Below, piece by piece: positions 34,130-44,950 of a DNA stretch of 64,000 nucleotides. The DNA is from Iris pallida (lineage: Eukaryota; Streptophyta; Magnoliopsida; Asparagales; Iridaceae). The notes beneath the pieces are model-generated. The model saw nothing but the letters and a program-made list of their open reading frames with translations, had not been told where the DNA came from and ran no database searches. Position numbers and translations under genes: made by a program. How positions within the stretch are numbered: the first letter of the stretch is position 1; each line of letters opens with the position of its first letter. The stretch is from positions 13,208,417 to 13,272,416 of the forward strand of contig JANAVB010002199.1 of NCBI GenBank assembly GCA_029216955.1, given 5' to 3'.

Positions 34130-34312
34130 CATCATATGTTACCTTGGTTATTATCTTTGTTGTACTGTCATATTTCTATTCTCTATTATTTGTTGTACTG
34201 TCATATTTCTAGTCTCTAATATTTGTTGTACTGTCATATTTCTAGTCTCTATTATTTGTTGTACTGTCATATTTCTAGTCTCTATTATATCTTGTACTAT
34301 CATATGCTGTTA
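34130..34312 (+). repeat. Tandem repeat of about 34 bp between the two CACTA2 genes
   Basis: About five copies of TTGTTGTACTGTCATATTTC plus TAGTCTCTATTA(T) are present. They lie in the spacer between the transposase stop and the next start. Any function in 3' end formation is unknown. Confidence 0.8.
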
Positions 34313-34318
34313 TTAGGT

Positions 34319-36342
34319 ATGGCAGGTCGTCGCGGACATTTGCGAGGGCCACGAGGAGGTCGGGATCCTCCGGTACTTCCTACAGGTACTGCTAGGGGAC
34401 GGAGTTTGCCTTCGGTACCTCCTATTGGTACCGGCTCTGGATCCTCGTCGTCGATTACTCCTCCATATCGGACAGTAGCTGGGCCGGTTGGGACGACGTC
34501 ACGTGGCATATCTCCTGGGACGAGTAGTTCCAGACCTGTTGAGAGGGCTCCCCCGTCTAGCATTCCTGATGTTGATACGACGATGGAGACGGATGAGCAG
34601 ATGGCCGAGGAGGATGCGCCGACGGCCGACCAGCATCATGAAGATGATGCGTGCGCACCTCCGGAGGAGGGGAGGACGGAGATCTGGGCCGACGGTACAA
34701 AGTAGGTATTTTGGTTTATGATTTTTTTTTCTTCTGTTTTTATCATAAATTAAATTTTTTCATGAATATAATATGTATGTATAGATATCGTCCTCTAGGG
34801 GTACAGAGACGCCTAGGCGATATGCTGAGGCATAATTATGGTGGTCCCTGGATTAACTACTCTGATGCTCCAGACGAAAGGAAGAACTTCTGGTTTACGC
34901 GCTTCAAGGTTAAAATAGATTTGTTTTTAACATGAATAATTTAATTTATGCATATTATATATAACTGATAAATATTTGGTTTCGTACTGTTCTAGGATAT
35001 GTTTTACTATCCGCCGCACCGGACCGAGCAGATCGAGGGGATGTTTCCTTCCGTCGCTGCTAAGCTGATCCGCGACTCTATTAATGATCAGAAGGAACGT
35101 GATCGTGCCGAAAAGCCGATCAAAGGTTGGATCACCCCTGATCAGTGGAATGAGATGAAGGCTCGATTCAACGAGCCAAGGTACAAGGAGAAGTCGGAGA
35201 AGGCTAAGGCGGCTAGGCAACATACCTCGAAGTGGTGCGGTGGGTCGATTCTGATGACGGAACATTTCCGTCGTCTGGTATGTCTTTCTCTTTTAGAAAT
35301 ATTATTTTAATGCAAATCCGATAAATTATTACTAAGATAATATATTTAATTACAGGTAAGGAAGGTCGGTAACGCCGACATGGTGACCGTCTTTCTGGCC
35401 ACCCATCGGAAGGGCGGAGTCCTTATTGACGAGAGGGCCGAGCAGACCTATGTAAGTATTACAATACGTTATCTTAATGTAATACTTCGTGTCCATTTTA
35501 ATATAACTTAGTAAATATGATGCAAATAAATATTCATGAAGTTAGTAAAAATAAGTACATTAATTAGAAATTAGAAATCATAGAGTACTATCCATACTTT
35601 CTAGGCCGAGTATACGAGGCTGCGGGAACGGGCGGCTGCTAGTGCACCTGATGCAGGAGAGGCCGGTACTTCCTCGCAGCCCACTCAAGCTCCGTCGGCG
35701 GACGAGCTGTGGATGACCGCCGCTGGTGGCCTCCGTAGGGGTACGTACTACGGTACGGGATCCTATGGCGCCCTAGTTGCGACCCAGTCCTCTAGGACAT
35801 CTCCTGCTAGTGTGCATGGTCCACAGCCGTCCCAGGAGTCTGCCCGAGTCCACCAGATGATGGAGTCTCTCCGTGACGACCTGCTACGACGGATCGAGCA
35901 GCAGTCTCAGCATCCTACGGACGATCCTGCGCTGCTAGCACGATTGGATGCGCTCGACCGCGGCATTATAGACCTCAGGGAGACGACTGAGAGGACAGAG
36001 CGCGCCGTTGGAGGGTTAGAGCGCACGGTGACGGAGTTGCAGACAGGACAGGTGACCATGGCCGAGACGGTGAGATTGGCGCAGGATTCGATGGTCCAGA
36101 GCAGTGGTAGAATGTTATCTATCATGGATTCATACAACCAGCGACTTACAGCGTTGGAGCATGCTGGTACTCTGGGTGCGCCTTCATCGTCGTCGACTCC
36201 GCCGCCTCCACCGCCTTCTTCTTCGACACCGACTCCACCGACGTCACAGCCTGGCGCTCCATCTGTATCGATTTCACTTGCGGAGTATGAGGAGTTTTTA
36301 CGCCTTCGTCGCGGCGGTGCCCCTCCTGCACCAGATCACTAG
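34319..36342 (+). CDS. Ptta/En/Spm-type CACTA protein (five exons, 540 aa)
   Basis: This is the likely TNPA-like partner of the transposase, which in En/Spm binds subterminal repeats. Exons are 34319-34701, 34785-34908, 34996-35277, 35356-35451 and 35605-36342. All junctions are GT-AG, the sum is 1623 nt, and the frame is open throughout. The N-terminus is Gly/Arg/Pro/Ser-rich (MAGRRGHLRGPRGG). The conserved core matches the plant transposase Ptta/En/Spm family (Transposase_24): GGPWINYSDAPDERKNFWF, then KYKEKSEKAK-type segment RYKEKSEKAKAARQHTSKW, then THRKGGVLIDERAEQTY. The C-terminal exon has a coiled-coil-like stretch (LRETTERTERAVGGLERTV) and a Pro/Ser tail. CACTA3 carries a decayed homologue at 55101-57137 with the same exon order. 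Confidence 0.82.
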
Positions 36343-36689
36343 TAGTCCTAGTTAGGACTTTTGTTTGTGTTTGTATCATCTTATGTTTGTGACTTATGAT
36401 TGGATGTTTGTATTGGATGTTAGTTGTGTTTGTATCGAATTGACTTGTGACTTGTTTGGATTGGATGTTAATTCCTTCGTCGATAAATGTTAATTGTGTT
36501 TGGATTGGATGTTAATTAACTTAGATTAAAGCTATCTGTGATTTGGAATTGTGAGTGGGGGTTTGAATGCGCTGTAATTTGGAATTGTGAGTGGGGATTT
36601 GAATGTGTACCTATATGTGTTTTATAGAATTGTGAGTGGTAATAAAGAATCTGTGTTTTATTTTTTTTTATTTTTTTTACAACTTTAGC
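36343..36689. other. 3' flank of the second CACTA2 gene
   Basis: This T/G-rich untranslated sequence has loose repeats of TTGGATTGGATGTTAATT and GGAATTGTGAGTGGGG. No gene is seen. Confidence 0.5.
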
Positions 36690-37213
36690 GACGTTTAGCG
36701 ACGCTTACTGACGTTTAGCGACGTCGTGTTCCGACGTTTACCGACGACAAGCTGCAAATAATATATTTTTCCGACGTTTTACCGACATTTACCGACGACT
36801 AACTGCAAAAAACTACAGCTCTCCGACGTATTTACCGACGTTTACCGACACTAGCTGCAAAAATGTACAGGACCTTTACCGACGTCTAGTGACAAAATTC
36901 ACGTCGCTATATTACCGACGAAACGACGGTAGACGTCGGTAAATATTCCAGGTCTTTACCGACGTGTAGCGACTACATATACGTCGCTAATATACCGACG
37001 GAACGACGATAAACGTCGATAACTCACCGACGTACTGTTACGTCGCTGAATGTCGGTAATTGCGACGTTCAGCGACGTTTTTGTAATCAGCGACTAAGGA
37101 AACGGCGACAAAACCTAAACGTCGGTAAATACGTCGGTGATACATATTAGCGACGGATTTTGTTGTTTTTTCGACGTTTTTGGGCGTCGCTAAATCCACT
37201 TATTTTGGTAGTG
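36690..37213. repeat. CACTA2 right subterminal repeats and terminal inverted repeat
   Basis: Dense TTTAGCGACG, TTTACCGACG and CGTCGCTA words occur over 500 bp, ending ACTTATTTTGGTAGTG. It mirrors the left end. Confidence 0.85.
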
Positions 37214-37216
37214 TTT

Positions 37217-38672
37217 GAGTAGGAAGAGTAGTCCGCCCTCCAACTGGAATTAGCAGAGTATCTTGTGAAGGTACAGGAATTGTAGTACGCCCACTGACAG
37301 GAATGATCAGTGTATTCTGAGTAGATGACTGAGGTAACGGAGAGATCCGTCCACTCACTGGAATGATGAAAGAATCTTCTCCAGAGGGTTTAGGAGATTG
37401 TTGCTGAGTAGTTCGACATTTAACAGGGATTATTAAAGTCTCACTTTGTGCATCTTCTTTCTCCATAGCTTGTATGATCCTTGTATACTCTTCTTTGTAC
37501 ATTCGGAAATCATTGAAATAAGCTTCAACCTCATGGAAGGGATTTATATCAGCAACTTCTTTTTGTACTCTTCCATTGCTATCAATGTATTTAAAACATT
37601 GATGAAGAGTAGAGGGCACCACATTATTTTTATGAAGAAAGGGCCTCCCCAGAAGAAGATTATAGGATCCCGCGATCTCGATCACATAGAAAGTGACTTT
37701 AGATCTGAAATCACCTATCTGAAGCTTCAGATGAATCTTTCCCAAAGGCTCACTTCGGCTTTGATTGAATCCCAAGATAGTAGTAACCGTCTTGGAGAGC
37801 TTGTGAAGAGGGATTTTTAGTTCATCCAGCAAACTCTTTGGCATTATGCTTATAGCAGACCCTGGGTCAATGAGAATACGATCTATCTTCATCGTATCAA
37901 TATAACCAGTATAGTATAGAGGTCGGTCATGTCGATTATCCTCCAGTAACATGTCGTCTTGTGTAAAGGTGATATTTGGGATAATCTCCAGTACACTGTT
38001 GCAATGTAAGCAAGTGGCAGGTTCCACATCCGGCTTCTTTAATTGTGCAAGACAAGAGTCAGCTTGTAGAAGTGCTTCACTTAACGTCTCCCGAGTCTCT
38101 TTGGAAAGACGTAGAAGTTCAAAAAGGGACATTCTAGCGGGAGTATTAGCAAGCTGAGCCAAAATGTCGAAGTTGTAAGGCTTCTGAAGTCCAAGAGGAG
38201 AAGACTTCTTGATTGGCTTATCAAACCGAGCCTGTTGTTTGCCTTTCTCCAGAGCCGTAGGCTTGGGAGGAACAGGTTCAGTAGATGGTTCTTCTTCGGG
38301 AGGAACATTAGGAGCATCTTTAGCATCTGAAGGGATATCAGTAGGATCTTCAGGATTTTTAGAATAATCCTTTAGGTAAGATTTCCCCGTTCGAGTAGCA
38401 CTAACAAGTGCTTCTTCTTTGTCTTTTGGCTCTGTGTCAGAGGTAGACCCAAGAGAAGTCATATGACATGACTTGATCTTTCCAGCCTTCTTGGATTTTT
38501 GAGAAGAAATCTTTTGAGGAGAAGGCGATTCAAAATCTGCCACTAGATCAGGATGGATCCACATGATTTCCCCTGTTTCCAAAGTGATTGGCACTAATCC
38601 TTCAGACTGTGGAGGAGGAAGATTCACTATGTCAAGAGTTGCCTTGGGAATAGGAACAATCCCACTTTCAAG
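37217..38672 (-). CDS. Element B protease region
   Basis: This open frame would encode the end of Gag and the aspartic protease. It begins after a TAA in gag. It shows NLPPPQSEGLVPITLETGE, KPYNFDILAQLANTPARMSL, KIDRILIDPGSAISIMP (active site, DPGS as in A and C) and LLLGRPFLHKNNVVPSTLHQ. A run of related segments follows (TLIIPVSGRTT and variants, about five copies), comparable to the LVIDL repeats of A. It is cut by CACTA2 after GGRTTLPTQT and continues at 27840. Confidence 0.85.
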
Positions 38673-40140
38673 GAGTTAAGGAGGGAAATTTTCAAATTGC
38701 ATAGAGACGACGTTGGAGGTGACGGTCTTCTCTTTTGGAGTAAGAGAGATAGCTCCAGATTTAATCATTTCTTGGATCTTTCCTTTCAATACATAACATG
38801 TACGAATTGTATGATCCAGCATTCTGTGATATGGACAGTATTTAGGATGATCTGTCTTACCAGCTTCATCAGGTTTCTTGATCTCTGGTAATTGTATTTT
38901 ATTACCTTTCAGCAGACATTCAAAGATACCAAGGACATCGTCGTCATCAAAAGAATATTCTTCTCTGGGGCGAGGTGTTCTTGATTGTTGAGTTGTAGAG
39001 GCAGGAGTTTGAACATTTGATGCATCTTTGCTCTGAAGATTAACTTCAAGAGTTTCTTTTCCTTTGCGAGCATTATTTTTATTGTTAGCACCTTGTCCTC
39101 TTTCTTTAGGAGTCATCTGCACTCCTAAACCTTTGAAGGTTTCAGCACTGATTTCTGCAGCTTTAGCACTGACTATGAAGGAAGGCCAATCTTGAAATTG
39201 AGTGGACCCTGTCCACATACTGATGATTGGCAACAAGTTTGATTTGCACGTGTCAATGGTGACAGCATCAGGAGTTCCAAGAGGCATCTTCAGAGCTTCT
39301 CTTCGAAACCGTTCAATGTATTCCTCTGTAGATTCATTATTTTTCTGCTTGATTCTAATAAGAGCAGACATAGTCATGTCATTAAGCCCTTCATAGAACC
39401 TTTCAAGAAACATCTGTTTGAAACCAGCAAATGAGGTAATACTCCCATCTGGGAGACTTCTATACCATTCGTAAGCCGTTCCCTTGAGACATCCAATAAA
39501 TACCCGAGTAAGGAGGGCATCACTTGGTTGTAGTTGATCAGTCATCACTTTAAAGTGATTGATAAACTGACTTGGAGAAGTGGTTCCATCATAGAATGAG
39601 ATAGTAGGAGGCTTGTATTTAGGAGGATATGATACTTGCTTCCATTCTATCGGATAAGGCTGCTTGATGCCTAACCTTTGTAAACCATCCTTCTGTTTGA
39701 ATGCCTCGAATTGAGTTTTGAGATTTTTCAATTCTTCAGAGACAACTCCCGAAGATTGTGGAGTTGTGGCTTGTAGAGAATAGTTGGGAGGAGGAACAGC
39801 ATTGTAAGCACTACCCCCAGCTCTAGAGAGACTAGGATTTGGTTGAGCAGGTCTAGGAGTATTGGATTGTACTGCTGGAGAAACTTGTACTGGACTTATA
39901 TCAGTATCAACTGGTATGGCATCTGATACAGTCTGTCGATTTTGCAACTGAGCTGTCATGAGTTCATACATTGACTTCATTGTGTCAGTCATAGACTTCA
40001 TTTGCTGTTCCAAAGAAGTAATTCTTTGATCTTGAGGAGTCAGGGAAGAAGAAGGTTCATCAGTATTTCCATCAACCATGTAAGTCATGACTGTATGAGG
40101 GATTATTGATGAACTAGTAGATGTTGTATGCTCTGAATCA
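38673..40140 (-). pseudogene. Element B gag
   Basis: It reads on from a frameshift near 40141: DSEHTTSTSSS, then MTYMVDGNTDEPSSSLTPQD, a proline-rich part, the capsid-like region (LQRLGIKQPYPIEWKQV, YDGTTSPSQFINHFKVM, GTAYEWYRSLPDGSITSF, FLERFYEGLNDMT) and the zinc-knuckle-like KYCPYHRMLDHTIRTCYVLK. It ends at TAA (about 38674) after FENFPP, where A has Gln. The same segment order is seen in A and C. Confidence 0.88.
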
Positions 40141-41965
40141 TTGCTTATGTATCAAAGTCAACTATAGGAGAATTACCCCCAGTAGGAAGAGGTGGGAAGT
40201 TAGATTCTCCAAGAAATTCAGAATCAATTTCAGGGATCAAATTTCTTTGACTAGAAGCCAGGACTCTTGCTCTGGTGTTTCTATATACTCCATCTGGACT
40301 ATCAACTCTACCCCCGGTGTCCCGAGAAGTCATGTTGACAGAGGCAAACAAAGGCTCATCTTCATCAGGCATAGGTTCATACTGAATCCTATTAAAGACA
40401 GACTGTCGTTTATTTTGACATCTGCATTGCATTGTGACTCTTGGCTGGAAGTCACATTCATGATCACCATGGTCTTGAACTGTTGATTCACATCTGCACT
40501 GAATTATGACTCTTGGATAGAAGTCACATTCAGCATGTTCCTTTGATATAGAATTACTCCTTCTCTTCTGTTGAAGATATTCCCGTAAATCTGTTTGTGA
40601 AGATTGAGGAATATACTTCCTGTTCTTGGGTCTTGATGGCTCTTGATTATACAAAGAGTAATTAATATGAGCCACATAATTTCTTGTATACTCTGCATCT
40701 GGATCTTTTATCTTCATATCCAATTGGTATGGTTTCTTAACACCAGAAGTGCTGAGTTTTGTTCTTAAATCAGTGGAAGGTAACATATTAATTTTGGAAA
40801 CATGGAGTTTTCCTTCTATTGATCTGGATATTTGCAGAGAAGGAAGAGTTAAACCACTCCCTTGATTAGGAGTTGGTAACAGACCCTCTTTAATGGACAG
40901 ATTCTGTGCCCAATTTGAAGAAATCAAAGAAGAAGACATTAAGGAATGTTTCTTCTTAGACTCATTCAGATGTTGAGACATAGAATGTCTAGAAGGAAGA
41001 GTAGTCAAAAGACCATCTCCTTTCCTTTGACTAACAAAAGTATCAGTCAAAGCTGTTCCTGGAGTAAAAACTACAGGAGCAGAAGAAACAACTAAAGAGT
41101 TATTCCTTTTCGAAGGGACTTTGTGTGGAAGACCACCCCCAGTTCTAGTAGAACTCGGTGAAGAAGAAGAGATAACTAAGGAGTTATTCTTCTCTGATGA
41201 AATACACGCTGAAACAGACTTGGTTAAAGAACCAGAGCTGTTAGCGTGACTTTTAATTTTAGAATTACACGCTGGAACAGATTTGGCTAAGGAGCCAGTA
41301 CTGTCAGCTTGACTTTTGAATGTGGGATTACACACTGGAATAGATTTGGCTAAGGAGCCAGTACTATCAGCGTGACTTTTAGAGTTGAATTTGCACACTG
41401 AAACAGATTCGGCTAAGGAGCCAGTACTGTCAGCGTGACTTTTAGAATTGAATTTGCACGCTGGAACAGATTCAGCTAAGGAGCCAGTACTGTCAACGTG
41501 ACTTTTAGAATTGAATTTGCACGCAGGAACAGATTCGGCTAAGGAGCCAGTACTGTCAATGTGACTTTTAGAATTGAATTTGCACGCTGGAACAGATTCG
41601 GCTAAGGAGCCAGTACTGTCAACGTGACTTTTAGTTACTGTCATCTTCGAGCGCACAAGAGTGTGCGTGCTTGCAGTGGAGTTCTTGCCAGTGTTAGGAG
41701 TAGACACTGTGGCAGAGACTTCACCATTGACTGCCAACTGATTCTTAGGGACATAGACAGAGTGTCCCTTCGACTTGGCAGTGATGATGGAGGCTGGAAT
41801 GGGCTTGCCACCCTTAGCCCGCTGCATTTCTTCATAGGCGAGTTGATCGAATTTGATCGTCATCACCTTCTTCGTCGAGCCGATTGACGAAGTGTCGCAT
41901 TGAGTTGTTACCATCTCAGAAGAGGAGATGGTTTTCTCCAGCAGAGTCGCCAATTTGTTTTCCAT
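40141..41965 (-). CDS. Element B ORF1 with 21-22 residue tandem repeats
   Basis: The function is unknown; Ogre elements carry an extra ORF upstream of gag. The start is at 41965 (MENKLATLLEKTISSSEM). The ATG lies in the last bases of the LTR, and the next codons are the primer binding site. After a segment shared with A and C (VMTIKFDQLAYEEM) there are seven copies of a repeat like DSTGSLAESVPACKFNSKSH (about 41220-41640). The C-terminal part has two Cys-rich units (RVIIQCRCES and RVTMQCRCQN) and the conserved QSVFNRIQYEPMPDEDE with FASVNMTSRDTGGR. One extra base near 40141 separates it from gag; in A the two are one frame. It may be a Gag-linked accessory domain. Confidence 0.72.
41935..41952 (-). 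other. Element B primer binding site (tRNA-Arg type)
   Basis: On the sense strand it is TGGCGACTCTGCTGGAGA, three bases (AAT) after the LTR end. It closely resembles the complement of the 3' end of plant tRNA-Arg, the primer known for Ogre-type elements. The exact tRNA was not checked. Confidence 0.8.
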
Positions 41966-42912
41966 AAAGAAATTCTCTTTATTTGTTGTGTTTCTGGGAA
42001 AATTACAACTGTAGGAATCCGATCTAGAAGACGATCGCTTTATCCCTTGGACTATACGAAGAAGAAAAGCTCTCAAAATTTTGACAGTAGATATCAATGT
42101 ATCTGTACAATGAATGAGAAAAAAAGAACTCTATTTATAGAGTCAAAACAGTAACTGAAAAGATAACTACCTCACTATTGGTGCATTTGAAAAGTCACGC
42201 AGACTCTAAATACACGCAGGGTTAGTGAGTAGTTACTGGACGTGGCCCGTAAATGTTGGACACATGGCATTAGTGCATGGGTCGTGTGCAAGTTACTGGG
42301 CACGCGAGAGAGAGATCGGTGGCATGGCTGCCACGTACTCCAGTTGAAATGAAATCCACGCTGTCTTGCTGAAGGCAAAAATCCACGCAGTTTCGTTGAC
42401 GCAGACTCGTTGAAGGCGAAATCCACGCAAGCTTTGAAGAAGAATACTTCAGAATTCACGCAGGCTTTGAGAAGAATAACTCAAAAATCCACGCAAACTT
42501 GAGGAAGGAGAAGGTTCAGAATCCACGCAAACTGCCAGCTGTCTTGATTTGGCACGCTTCGTCTGACACAAAATCTCTGACATTGATTATATTGTCAGCC
42601 GCATTAAATGAAGATAAGACCTAAAGTCACGCCAACTTGGTGAAGAGTGAGTCTTGCTAAGGAAGATTTCGAAAATCACGCAAAAGACGGCGATGATCTC
42701 TCGAGTTCTGTGCATACGTGGCATACGAGGAGACGTTTCTCGACTGCTGTGTTGTCAGTTATTATGATTCTGACGTATGGCTGAGCTGTCTCTGCGTGAT
42801 TTCTAAAGGAGATGGACAGGCAGAACTTAGCGTATCTTTTGTGCTGCTTCTCGGATCACTCTGCATGACTTGTTCTGATCAACTCAGCATGACTTCGTTT
42901 TTGAGGCCTACA
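41956..42912 (-). repeat. Element B 5' LTR
   Basis: This 957 bp LTR is near-identical to 19937-20893. The sense TATA box TATAAATA is at 42132-42139, so transcription should start near 42100. The end ...GAGGCCTACA on + is followed by the TGGAC duplication. Confidence 0.95.
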
Positions 42913-42917
42913 TGGAC

Positions 42918-43583
42918 TACGAAAGATTGAGAAAAGACCAAAAGGCCTTTCTGTTTGTGCTGAGACGGAGGAAGAATAGTCAAAAGACTACCCCCTGTGG
43001 GTTGTGCAGGAACAGAAGAAGCAACAACTTGCCCTCTGGAGATGATGACAGAGGGCTCCTTGGCCATAGAACAAGCAGGAGGTGCAACCTGTGTTCTAGA
43101 AGAAGCAGCAAATGAAGCCTTGACTACAAAGGGCTTAGGTTGCGCTCTATTTGAAGGAGTGGTGGATTGCGCAGGAGGGACAGAGGTTGCCAACTGCGCC
43201 AGAGGGAGAGGGATCTTGGACTTTGCCATAACAGCATTAGTTATAGACTGCGCTGTGGCAAGAGGAGCAGTATGCTGCGCATGGGCTGTAGGAGCTCTGG
43301 ATTGTGCGAGGATGATGGATTGCGCAACAATAGAAGTGGACACTGGCCTCCTGTCAGAAGAAACAACAGGCTGCGCAGAGGACTTCGGGATCCACTTTGA
43401 ATGGACCTTGCTCTTGGCAGCAGCCACAGTGCGCCGAGTAGTCCCAGAGTTGATCATCGCTTCGTAGGCAGTCTGGTTGACCTTCACAACCAGCGTCTTC
43501 TGCGTCTTTTCGATAGACGCAGCGTCACTTTGAGTTGTGACTTCCTCGTCGGAGGAGAAAGTTGTCCCCAACAGAGTCGCCAT
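42918..43583 (-). pseudogene. Element A ORF1, N-terminal part
   Basis: It starts at 43583 with MATLLGTTFSSDEEVTTQSD, encoded directly by the primer binding site. The middle is a low-complexity run of AQS-type units (for example AQSIILAQS and PPAQST); the TGCGC word of this element encodes these Ala-Gln pairs. It ends near KGLLVFSQSFVV at the TGGAC duplication. The rest is at 18105-19931, where a related KGPLVFSQS motif occurs. The frame is open across the B insertion if one TSD copy is removed. The function is unknown. Confidence 0.78.
43565..43582 (-). other. Element A primer binding site (tRNA-Arg type)
   Basis: Sense TGGCGACTCTGTTGGGGA occurs three bases after the LTR end. The T of TGG is the second base of the ORF1 start codon. 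Confidence 0.8.
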
Positions 43584-43585
43584 TT

Positions 43586-44487
43586 TGTTTGCAAAAACAA
43601 AAGTCTTTTATTTCACAAACTTTTAAGAATAGTACAAGAGTACAATGAATTCTGGGAAAGTACAACTATAGGAATCCGATCTGAAGACGATCGCTTTATC
43701 CCTTGGACGATGTGAACTTTGAAGACGATAGCCTCTGAAGAATACAGCAGCACTTGGACAAGAACTCCTGATCTCTGATGATCTTGAATAATGATCTCCC
43801 ATAATGAAGAACTTGAAACTCTATTTATAGAGTTCTAGAAATAACTATTTTGTAGTTATTCTGGATTGCGCACAATGGATTGCGCTGGAGACAAACTGCG
43901 CAGACTGCAAACCGTGCTGGCCATTGGGCAGTTGCTCGATCGTGGGCTAACCGTACTCAAACGCGTGGCATTGTTTGATTGAAATGAGCTTGGTCGTGTG
44001 CAGGCGGTTGCCACGTGGCGAGCAATTGATGGCATGTAAGCCACGTAATAAATGTCAGTTATCTTCAACAAGTTTGATGGATTACGCCACTTGAATAGCG
44101 CTAGCTTCAGACTGCGCTCCCTTCTAGTCAGTGGATAGTGCTAGGATTCGGACTTGGTCAAACTGCGCTGAGGTTGGACTGGCAGACTGCGCTCATGTTG
44201 GACTGGCAGACTGTGCTGGACTGTACAGCTGTTCTCGAGCACCGTGCTGCACAAGAAACGAACAGACTCCTCGTTTTTCGGGCTGTTAGGCTGTCAGAAG
44301 ATTTGATCTTCTTGTCAGGTAATGATGGCGTTGCCACGTCAGCGTTGCGCGCTCGGGCGTTAGCGCAGTTCAGCCTCGCGCGTTTGATTTGTAGCGCAAT
44401 CTGTCTCCAGCACAGTTCATTTGAAGGGTGCATAATTTAGACTTCTCTGCCTATTTGATGGATGCAACTTGATTTTTAGAGCTTACA
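43586..44487 (-). repeat. Element A 5' LTR
   Basis: This 902 bp LTR is homologous to 1262-2155. The sense TATA box is at 43822-43829. It is rich in TTGCGC/CTGCGC words. It is followed on the right by ACGTC (44488-44492), the target duplication. Confidence 0.93.
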
Positions 44488-44492
44488 ACGTC

Positions 44493-44947
44493 AACTCTAC
44501 ATCAACCCTACGATCTACCCACGATCATCCAGTGTCCATGCGCCTACACCCTATACGCCTAAAGGGGTGTTATGCGCCCACAGTGAAATTATTGTATTTT
44601 CCATCTGTGGGCGCATAACGGTCGTTTCAGTGCAAAATAACTATAAATAGAGGGCGTTCCCCTCTACAAAAATACACAGAACGGAGAGCATTTCAAGAGC
44701 CAAATTGCTGCCCTTCTTGCCAGTGAGCCGAGAGTTAGCAATTTTCTTAGGTTTTCTCCCACTTTTGTAAATCGGAGTGTCAACGGAGTAAAAAAACAAC
44801 TGCTGCTCGATCTCCATCGTCCCATTTCCCAGAATTCTTTTTTGTACTCGGGGATCCTCAGTGCAGGATCTCTCAGGCGTACTCGATTTGTGGTGCCTTG
44901 CGCCAATAAGAAAAGACAGTATTTCTTTTTTTTTATGTGTGTCCACA
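44493..44947 (+). repeat. Element C 5' LTR, right fragment
   Basis: This continues the LTR cut at 1261. The words CATGCGCC, TTATGCGCCCAC and TGTGGGCGCATAAC match those on the left side of element A. The TATA box TATAAATA is at 44642-44649. It ends TGTGTGTCCACA before the primer binding site. With the left fragment the LTR would be about 830 bp. Confidence 0.82.
44642..44649 (+). promoter_or_regulatory. Element C LTR TATA box
   Basis: TATAAATA lies in the context ACTATAAATAGAGGGCG, 300 bp before the LTR end. The LTRs of A and B have the same TATAAATAGAG core. Confidence 0.75.
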
Positions 44948-44950
44948 AAA

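Larger units (their letters stand above)
27844..37213 (+). mobile_element. CACTA2: CACTA transposon with apparently intact genes (9.4 kb)
   Basis: The terminal inverted repeats are CACTACCAAAATAAGT at both ends (16 bp, perfect). The target duplication is TTT at 27841-27843 and 37214-37216. It contains a tnp2-type transposase gene (30442-34051) and a Ptta/En/Spm-type gene (34319-36342), both on +. Subterminal repeats with the words TTAGCGACG and ACCGACG lie at both ends. Removing it with one TTT restores the frame of the element B protease region. No inactivating mutation was seen in either gene, so this could be autonomous. Confidence 0.93.
19937..42912 (-). mobile_element. Element B: Ty3/gypsy Tat-clade (Ogre-like) LTR retrotransposon, youngest of three
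   Basis: The sense strand is -. The LTRs are 19937-20893 and 41956-42912, both 957 bp, with about 15 differences counted by eye. The duplication TGGAC lies at 19932-19936 and 42913-42917. Both ends have TG...CA. B is inserted in ORF1 of element A, and removal with one TSD copy keeps A's frame open. After subtracting CACTA2 it is about 13.6 kb long. Gene order matches A. Defects: a frameshift near 40141 between ORF1 and gag, TAA near 38674, the -1 shift near 27386, TAG near 27040, TGA near 25639, a deletion in the archaeal-type RNase H, and the CACTA2 insertion. B therefore cannot act alone. Confidence 0.93.
1262..44487 (-). mobile_element. Element A: Ty3/gypsy Tat-clade (Ogre-like) LTR retrotransposon with nested insertions
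   Basis: The sense strand is -. The two LTRs (1262-2155 and 43586-44487) begin TGTAAG on the sense strand and end with CA, and are flanked by the duplication ACGTC (1257-1261 and 44488-44492). Subtracting B (with one TSD) and CACTA1 leaves an element of about 13 kb. Sense order: LTR, tRNA-Arg PBS, ORF1-gag, protease, RT, RNase H, archaeal RNase H, integrase, an antisense gene region, polypurine tract, LTR. The two LTRs differ at several dozen positions by eye and by 8 bp in length, clearly more than the LTRs of B. This agrees with A being older than B, which sits inside it. At least eight nonsense mutations make A non-autonomous. Confidence 0.92.
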
